Shown here: one piece after another, positions 45,557 to 50,748 of the stretch
Layout: every line of letters begins with the position of its first letter
Position numbering within the stretch: the first letter of the stretch is position 1
DNA from: Gammaproteobacteria bacterium
GTDB lineage: Bacteria > Pseudomonadota > Gammaproteobacteria > UBA6429 > Thiohalophilaceae
Assembly (NCBI GenBank): GCA_026197095.1
Contig: JAPHTF010000016.1
Span: 1 to 50,748 of the forward strand
DNA: 50,748 nt
Reading direction: 5' to 3'
The notes under the pieces: model-generated
What the model was told of the DNA's origin: nothing
Database searches by the model: none
Seen by the model: the letters and a program-made list of their open reading frames with translations, nothing else
Translations under genes and position numbers: made by a program

Positions 45557-46624
45557 TTATAGCTCTGGGTAAAGTTTGCCTGGATTTAAAATGTTATGAG
45601 GATCAAATGCTGTTTTTAAATTTTTATGAATACGCATCAAGCCTGGTGTTAATGGCTGAAATACATTTACCTTATCAGCATGTCGAAAAAGACTGGCGTG
45701 ACCATCAAACTCATCCATTGCAGCGTGTATCGTTTCAGCAGACTCATCGCTTTTTAACCAGCGTAATGCACCACCCCATTCATAAAAAGTGTCATCCGGA
45801 TTTTCTTCAAATGAGAGTGATTCTATATCTGATGCCAGTGATAATCGCCATAAGGGTTTATCGCTATTAAAAAAATCCAGCCGCTGCTCTTTCAAGTCCT
45901 GCCAGTATTTTTCTGCGTTTTCCATAACCTCTCCACCGACATTATCAACCGCGGCATTAACCGCTTTAGTTGCACCGGAGAAACGAACAGACAAAACTGA
46001 ATCATGAAAGCTGGTCGCAGATATGGGTAAGGGTGTTTGCGACCAGGCATGCATTTTATCAATAGCTTCATTAGCAGAACAATTAAAGAGCTGGGTAATT
46101 TCTGTTTCAGGTTTGGGTAATACTTTTAATGAAACTTCCAGCAACACACCTAACGTACCCATGGCACCTGCCATTAACCGCGACACATCGTAGCCGGCAA
46201 CATTTTTCATCACCTCGCCGCCAAATTTGAGTATCTCACCCTTACCATTAATAATTTTGCAGCCTAAAAGATAATCACGTGCTGCGCCGGCATAAGCACG
46301 GCGCGGCCCAGATAAATTACAGGCAATGGTACCGCCAATCGTCGCATCCTCATTAAAGGCAGGTGGCTCAAAGGGCAACATTTGCCCATGCTGATCAAGC
46401 AATGCTTCAATTTCTTTTAACGGAGTACCGGAACGAGCCGTAATAACTAACTCAGTGGGTTCATAGCTAAGTACACCAGTATGATCAGCAAGCGATAATG
46501 TTTCAGCTGTAACAGCGCGCCCATAAAAAGCTTTGCTATTACCACCAATTATCGCAAGCGCAGTTTTATCTTCATAAGCATTTTGAACACGCTGTTGAAG
46601 TTGCAAACTCATATCAGCATTCAT
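45557..46624 (-). CDS. glcE: Glycolate oxidase FAD-binding subunit GlcE
   Basis: 355 aa, FAD-linked oxidase domain (PP-loop LVITARSGTPLKEIEALL, then GGTIACNLSGPRRAYAGAARDYLLG). The C-terminus ends DPHNILNPGKLYPEL as in GlcE. Partner subunit of GlcD and GlcF in oxidising glycolate to glyoxylate. 64 nt after glcD. Confidence 0.94.
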   Translation of the reverse strand: MNADMSLQLQQRVQNAYEDKTALAIIGGNSKAFYGRAVTAETLSLADHTGVLSYEPTELVITARSGTPLKEIEALLDQHGQMLPFEPPAFNEDATIGGTIACNLSGPRRAYAGAARDYLLGCKIINGKGEILKFGGEVMKNVAGYDVSRLMAGAMGTLGVLLEVSLKVLPKPETEITQLFNCSANEAIDKMHAWSQTPLPISATSFHDSVLSVRFSGATKAVNAAVDNVGGEVMENAEKYWQDLKEQRLDFFNSDKPLWRLSLASDIESLSFEENPDDTFYEWGGALRWLKSDESAETIHAAMDEFDGHASLFRHADKVNVFQPLTPGLMRIHKNLKTAFDPHNILNPGKLYPEL

Positions 46625-46688
46625 GCTTGCTTCCCAACTAGTTTCTTTTTCATCATATAACCTGACATAACTTTACATAACATGGCCG

Positions 46689-48173
46689 TTAAAACCGTTC
46701 CAGTTCCGGGAAGGGTAATTCACCTTTATGCACATGCATAGCACCAAACTCGGCACAGCGATGTAATGTTGGTACGGCTTTACCCGGATTGAGTAAACTT
46801 TGTGGATCAAACGCTGCTTTCACCGCATGGAATTGCGTCAGTTCAAGGGGATTAAACTGCACACACATCTGGTTGATTTTTTCTATACCCACACCGTGCT
46901 CACCTGTAATGGTGCCGCCGACTTCGACACATAACTCCAGAATCTTTCCACCAAATTCTTCAGTACGTTCTAATTCGCCCGGTATATTGGCATCATACAA
47001 AATCAAGGGGTGTAAGTTGCCATCACCGGCATGAAAGACATTGGCCACCGGTAAATTATAGTCTTTAGATAACTCAGCCATTGCTTCAAGTACACGCGGT
47101 AATTGTTTGCGCGGAATGGTGCCATCCATACAATAATAATCGGGTGATAAACGACCCACTGCTGGGAATGCAGCTTTACGGCCTTTCCAGAAAGTCAGGC
47201 GCTCAGCTTCATCTTTTGCGGTACGTACTTCGGTTGCCCCACTTTGCTGTAATACTTCACGTACTTTGGCAACATGTTCAGATACTTCTTCATTGGTACC
47301 ATCAAGCTCACACAGCAAGATAGCTTCTGCATCTAACGGGTAACCGGCATGGACAAAATCTTCAGCTGCGCTGATCGCCAGCTTATCCATCATTTCTAAA
47401 CCGGCAGGAATAATACCTGCAGAAATAATATTACCGACTGCTTCACCCGCTTTTACCACGTTATCAAATGCTGCCAATATAACTTGAGCGCGCTCAGGTT
47501 TAGGCAATAACTTAACAGTGACTTCAACAATCACACCGAGCATGCCTTCGGAACCCGTCATTAGAGCTAATAAATCATAACCTGCACTATCAAGACCACT
47601 ACCGCCAATCGTTAACAACTCGCCGTCAATAGTAATAATTTTTAATTGCTGAATATTGTGCACCGTTAAACCGTACTTTAAACAATGCACGCCACCCGAA
47701 TTTTCAGCCACGTTACCACCGATGGTGCAAGCAATTTGCGAGGAAGGATCCGGTGCGTAATACAAACCAAATTGATCGACTGCCTGTGAAATAGCCAGGT
47801 TACGCACGCCAGGTTGAACACGCGCAATACGGCGCTTTGGATCGATATGAATAATATCTTTAAACTTGGCAAGGCTTAACAAAACACCATTATCGAGTGG
47901 CAACGCACCACCTGATAAACCGGTACCTGCACCACGCGCAACGACCGGGACTTCACATTGATAACATAAACGAAGCACGGCCTGAACCTGTTCAAACGTA
48001 TCCGGTAATACAACAATCATGGGCAAATGGCGGTATGCAGACAGGCCATCACATTCATAAGGATGTAAATCTTCTTCCTCATGCAGTACAGCATCTTCAG
48101 GCAGCAGCTTTAATAAAGCTTTAAGCAATGACACCTTGTTACCCGCTTGTATATTGTGTTCAGTCATATTCAT
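46689..48173 (-). CDS. glcD: Glycolate oxidase catalytic subunit GlcD
   Basis: 494 aa. FAD-binding VAO-type domain with VVARGAGTGLSGGALPLDNGVLLSL, CTIGGNVAENSGGVHCLKYG, and a C-terminal domain with HAGDGNLHPLILYD and GTITGEHGVGIEK. Oxidises glycolate (D-2-hydroxyacids) to the ketoacid. 9 nt after the aldolase gene. Confidence 0.95.
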   Translation of the reverse strand: MNMTEHNIQAGNKVSLLKALLKLLPEDAVLHEEEDLHPYECDGLSAYRHLPMIVVLPDTFEQVQAVLRLCYQCEVPVVARGAGTGLSGGALPLDNGVLLSLAKFKDIIHIDPKRRIARVQPGVRNLAISQAVDQFGLYYAPDPSSQIACTIGGNVAENSGGVHCLKYGLTVHNIQQLKIITIDGELLTIGGSGLDSAGYDLLALMTGSEGMLGVIVEVTVKLLPKPERAQVILAAFDNVVKAGEAVGNIISAGIIPAGLEMMDKLAISAAEDFVHAGYPLDAEAILLCELDGTNEEVSEHVAKVREVLQQSGATEVRTAKDEAERLTFWKGRKAAFPAVGRLSPDYYCMDGTIPRKQLPRVLEAMAELSKDYNLPVANVFHAGDGNLHPLILYDANIPGELERTEEFGGKILELCVEVGGTITGEHGVGIEKINQMCVQFNPLELTQFHAVKAAFDPQSLLNPGKAVPTLHRCAEFGAMHVHKGELPFPELERF

Positions 48174-48182
48174 TGAAAATCA

Positions 48183-49049
48183 TCAGGCCTGTTTATACGA
48201 CTTTACAGGTAAGTTAGCATAAAGCGCAATTTGTTCAGCAATAACATCACGCCATTGTTTTTGCATTTGCTGTTTAAACAGGAGAAAATCATTGCCTTGA
48301 GATTCGTAACCTCTTATTTCATCCATGGCTGTCTGCAACAAACCTGAAAAATAATTTATTTTTCGTATACCGTTAGTTACCGCTTTTTGCATTGATGCAT
48401 CAGAAACGCCTGTCGCCCCATGCATCACTAACGGGACATCAAGCATGGATGAAATTTCTTTAATCACATCAAAATTGATATGCGGTTCAGATTTATAAAT
48501 ACCATGCGCAGTGCCAACCGCTATAGCTAAAGCATCAACATTCGTTGCAGTAACAAATTGCTGTGCTTCGACCGCATCAGTATACGGAATATATTCCGGG
48601 CTATCAGCTTGAGTGTCGGCAACGCCTTCTTCACCAGCAATACCGCCTATCTCCCCTTCTACACTTGCATTGTAACGATGACTGATTTCAACCACTTTGT
48701 TAGTAATCGCTATATTTTCCTCGAGTGGCAATAATGAACCATCAATCATGATACTACTGAAACCCAAATCAAGTGCTTGCTTAATCATATCAAATTGATC
48801 CGGTGCTGCATGATCCAGGTGCAACGCTATCGGTAACTCAGTTGTCTCGATAGCTTTTAATATAGAAGGAACTAATAAAGGTGCACGAATATCATTAAAG
48901 TGACGACTCGCGATCCCTATTATCACAGGTTTTTGTAGTGCCTCTGCACAATCAATAATACTCAAGGCCATATCAAGATCAAGAATATTAAATGATCCGA
49001 TTGCTGACGGAGAGTCTTTATTTAATAAATGATTAAGATTTGTTTTCAT
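48183..49049 (-). CDS. Class II fructose-bisphosphate aldolase family protein
   Basis: 288 aa, KbaY/GatY/FbaA-type Zn-dependent TIM barrel. Likely Zn ligands in LHLDHAAPD, AVGTAHGIYK and VMHGATGVSD; GEIGGIAGEEG loop. It would split a ketose (bis)phosphate to DHAP and an aldehyde. Located 27 nt after a DUF1537 kinase gene and 9 nt before glcD, so kinase, aldolase and glycolate oxidase form one unit. The natural substrate is unknown; if glycolaldehyde were released it could feed glycolate to GlcDEF (inference). Confidence 0.88.
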   Translation of the reverse strand: MKTNLNHLLNKDSPSAIGSFNILDLDMALSIIDCAEALQKPVIIGIASRHFNDIRAPLLVPSILKAIETTELPIALHLDHAAPDQFDMIKQALDLGFSSIMIDGSLLPLEENIAITNKVVEISHRYNASVEGEIGGIAGEEGVADTQADSPEYIPYTDAVEAQQFVTATNVDALAIAVGTAHGIYKSEPHINFDVIKEISSMLDVPLVMHGATGVSDASMQKAVTNGIRKINYFSGLLQTAMDEIRGYESQGNDFLLFKQQMQKQWRDVIAEQIALYANLPVKSYKQA

Positions 49050-49076
49050 CAGGCAACTCTTTTTTTATAAATAACT

Positions 49077-50393
49077 CTATGCAGCAAGTCGTTTAACCGC
49101 TGTTGTTATACTGCTTTCATCACCAACGTTTCCCGGGAATATCACCACCGGCATATCAGGAAAACGAGGATGATCATGGGGGCAACGCACAACCGAACAA
49201 CCCGCTAATATTTGTCCAACCACGCGTGAAGTTTTTAAGGCCAGGCCATCACTCAACACATCGTTTGAAGTAATGCCGCCCTTGCTGATCAAAAACCCAA
49301 TCGTAGCGGGCAAGTTTCTTACCACGTCCATTAAAAACGCAGATACTTGCTCACCAAATGCCAGGCGTGTTTGCTGATCATCAAATTGCAATTCTGTACG
49401 GCTGGTATAAATAACCGGTGTAATATTCTTTGCGTGACATTCCTGTACAACAACTGAAATATCTTTTAATAACTTATCGCGTTGCTCTGCAATTTTTTCA
49501 TCATCAATTTCAATCCCCTGAATGCTATCTTGCCTTAACAGGTGATTTAACTGTTGTGTTGTCTTCGACACATGCGAACCAACAATGACGGCACCGGCTT
49601 TACCATCACGTACATACTCACGCATTTTTTCCGCGGCAACAGGCTGAGGAGGCAATTGAGCCAATGCCGTTAACAAGCTGGCTGCACTGCGAAACAGGAA
49701 TCGTTTTCCGTCTGCTGCAGCCTGCATCAATTGCGAACAGAAATGATTGAGATCATCTTGTGTCTCGCCATCCACCACGCAGCATTGATTATTTTTCAAT
49801 GCCTGTAACCGTGGTAGTGAATTGCCTCTCACATCTCTTAAAACAAAACGTTCAACCTCTGTTGCTTTAATACGTCCCGAGGTTTTTTCCTCAACATAAT
49901 CTGGCAGGTAACTATGTGAATAACCAAATACCGAGTCACGCGCAAATTCAGTTTCATGTACCGGTACTGGCTCACTATCAACCACCAGGTAATGGATACT
50001 ATCTTTAGTAATACGACCACCTTCAAAAAAGGCGGGCACCATAAAGTGTGCGTCGAATGGACCCAGCTCTTCTGCGATGATATCCGTTTCTACCGGGTAA
50101 TGACCACGCAAGGTCGAATCGGAACGGCTCACTAACAACGGGTTTATAGTATTACCCTCCGCTGATAGTTGCTTTAATGCTTCACGTAAATTAACGCACA
50201 CTTCGCGAGTTAAATCAGCTGCATCCGTAGCACTCATACCGCGCGTGTTTGTCAGTACAAAAAATAAAGGCGCACTATCGGTTAAACCCTGTTTTAATGT
50301 TTCCACATCCCAGCGAGTCAACAGCAAACAACTATGAACCGTTTGCGAACCTGTTGGATCATCATCCAGTACAATGATTTTCGTTTTACTCAT
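49077..50393 (-). CDS. Four-carbon acid sugar kinase family protein (DUF1537)
   Basis: 438 aa. N-terminal DUF1537 domain with IVLDDDPTGSQTV (8-20) and LVSRSDSTLRGHYPVETD (about 104-121), C-terminal nucleotide-binding domain with SKGGITSNDVLSDGL. Characterised relatives phosphorylate 3-oxo-tetronate, threonate or erythronate. Here it precedes a class II aldolase in an operon with glcDEF, not the OtnC-type aldolase of the tetronate pathway, so the substrate may differ. Confidence 0.88.
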   Translation of the reverse strand: MSKTKIIVLDDDPTGSQTVHSCLLLTRWDVETLKQGLTDSAPLFFVLTNTRGMSATDAADLTREVCVNLREALKQLSAEGNTINPLLVSRSDSTLRGHYPVETDIIAEELGPFDAHFMVPAFFEGGRITKDSIHYLVVDSEPVPVHETEFARDSVFGYSHSYLPDYVEEKTSGRIKATEVERFVLRDVRGNSLPRLQALKNNQCCVVDGETQDDLNHFCSQLMQAAADGKRFLFRSAASLLTALAQLPPQPVAAEKMREYVRDGKAGAVIVGSHVSKTTQQLNHLLRQDSIQGIEIDDEKIAEQRDKLLKDISVVVQECHAKNITPVIYTSRTELQFDDQQTRLAFGEQVSAFLMDVVRNLPATIGFLISKGGITSNDVLSDGLALKTSRVVGQILAGCSVVRCPHDHPRFPDMPVVIFPGNVGDESSITTAVKRLAA

Positions 50394-50465
50394 AACCTAC
50401 TACTCCAATTATTTCGCTGTTACTTTCGTAACAGCGAAACCATCTCTATCAAGTATCAGTGTTGA

Positions 50466-50747
50466 TTATGCAGCTGATTTATTTGCCGCAAAAAAACCAT
50501 TGATACTCGCTTGCATGGCTTCTGCAGTGATGCCATTGAATGCCATAATTTCAGCGGGTGTTGCCGTGGTTTCACCACGCTTCCAGCAGAACGTATCGCG
50601 TTTAGGTGCACGCGTGCGAAGTAATACCGGTTCCAACGCGGCACTTGGTCCACCACTTACCGCCAGTAATGCATCACCATCAAACAGTTCATTAAATTGA
50701 TCATCATTCATAAACTTGTCATCCGGTTGTGAAACCGTATCCCATGC
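50466..50747 (-). CDS. C-terminal part of an unidentified protein (5' end off window)
   Basis: The minus-strand frame is open to the right edge; the ATG at 50711 is internal, because coding-like residues (AWDTVSQPDDKF) precede it. About 93 visible residues end ASINGFFAANKSAA. A stretch TRAPKRDTFCWKRGETTATP looks conserved, but I do not recognise the family. It lies 72 nt upstream of the DUF1537 kinase in the same direction and is likely the preceding gene of that operon. Confidence 0.6.
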   Translation of the reverse strand, partial: AWDTVSQPDDKFMNDDQFNELFDGDALLAVSGGPSAALEPVLLRTRAPKRDTFCWKRGETTATPAEIMAFNGITAEAMQASINGFFAANKSAA

Positions 50748-50748
50748 A

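Overview
The window looks like chromosomal DNA from a gammaproteobacterium. RapA, TmcA, PhoBR-Pst, GlcDEF and a clade-3 catalase are all of gammaproteobacterial type and the sequence is AT-leaning. The load of arsenic, mercury and phosphate genes suggests an aquatic or sediment habitat. I cannot name a genus. Nearly all the sequence is coding. I see no tRNA, rRNA, CRISPR array, transposase or phage gene.

Layout. 1-2962: rapA, with its first few codons off the left edge. 2971-3661: an array of five ~144-bp units carrying ten REP-like palindromes. 3658-4944: a TudS-like DUF523 gene divergent from a TauE/SafE exporter. 5060-16216: the phosphate block phoB-phoR-pstS, a catalase on the opposite strand, then pstC-pstA-pstB-phoU. 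16559-20759 (minus): a sulfur/thiol operon of SigZ-type sigma factor, two-domain sulfurtransferase, ArsP-like permease, periplasmic rhodanese, AhpD-like protein with a Cys tail, and small thioredoxin, followed by a thioesterase. 20820-23417 (minus): arsR-GAPDH-arsJ for arsenate detoxification. 23555-24304: a YdcF/DUF218-like frame interrupted by one TGA. 24340-28332: a divergent pair, an EAL-CBS-GGDEF c-di-GMP enzyme and a chemoreceptor. 28431-31796: merR-merT-merP-merA plus a CopZ-like Fe-S protein. 31898-33960: a PhoX/DUF839 protein and a beta-carbonic anhydrase. 33968-39171 (minus): an arsenosugar-type cluster (sterol-desaturase-like protein, TVP38-rhodanese fusion, ArsS, two glycosyltransferases, two small proteins), divergent from an ArsR-rhodanese fusion regulator at 39309. 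40421-44149 (minus): HDOD-GGDEF protein and TmcA. 44334-50747 (minus): an operon of an unidentified 3' end, DUF1537 kinase, class II aldolase and glcD-glcE-glcF.

How the genes fit together. Pho boxes of the 7-4-7 type (xTGTCAT-N4-xTGTCAT) are visible before phoB, pstS and pstC (two copies). They also occur before the PhoX-like gene and, facing opposite ways, before the EAL-CBS-GGDEF gene and (weaker) the chemoreceptor. The window therefore reads as an extended Pho regulon joining phosphate uptake, phosphatase, c-di-GMP turnover and taxis. Arsenate enters through phosphate transporters, so the nearby arsJ/GAPDH and arsenosugar modules make physiological sense. Four genes carry rhodanese domains (five domains in all) and several proteins have Cys-rich tails, giving a strong thiol/soft-metal theme.

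Most interesting leads: the Pho-box-flanked c-di-GMP/chemoreceptor pair, the SigZ-sulfurtransferase-permease operon, the arsenosugar cluster with its rhodanese-fused regulator and candidate operator, and the higher-order REP array.
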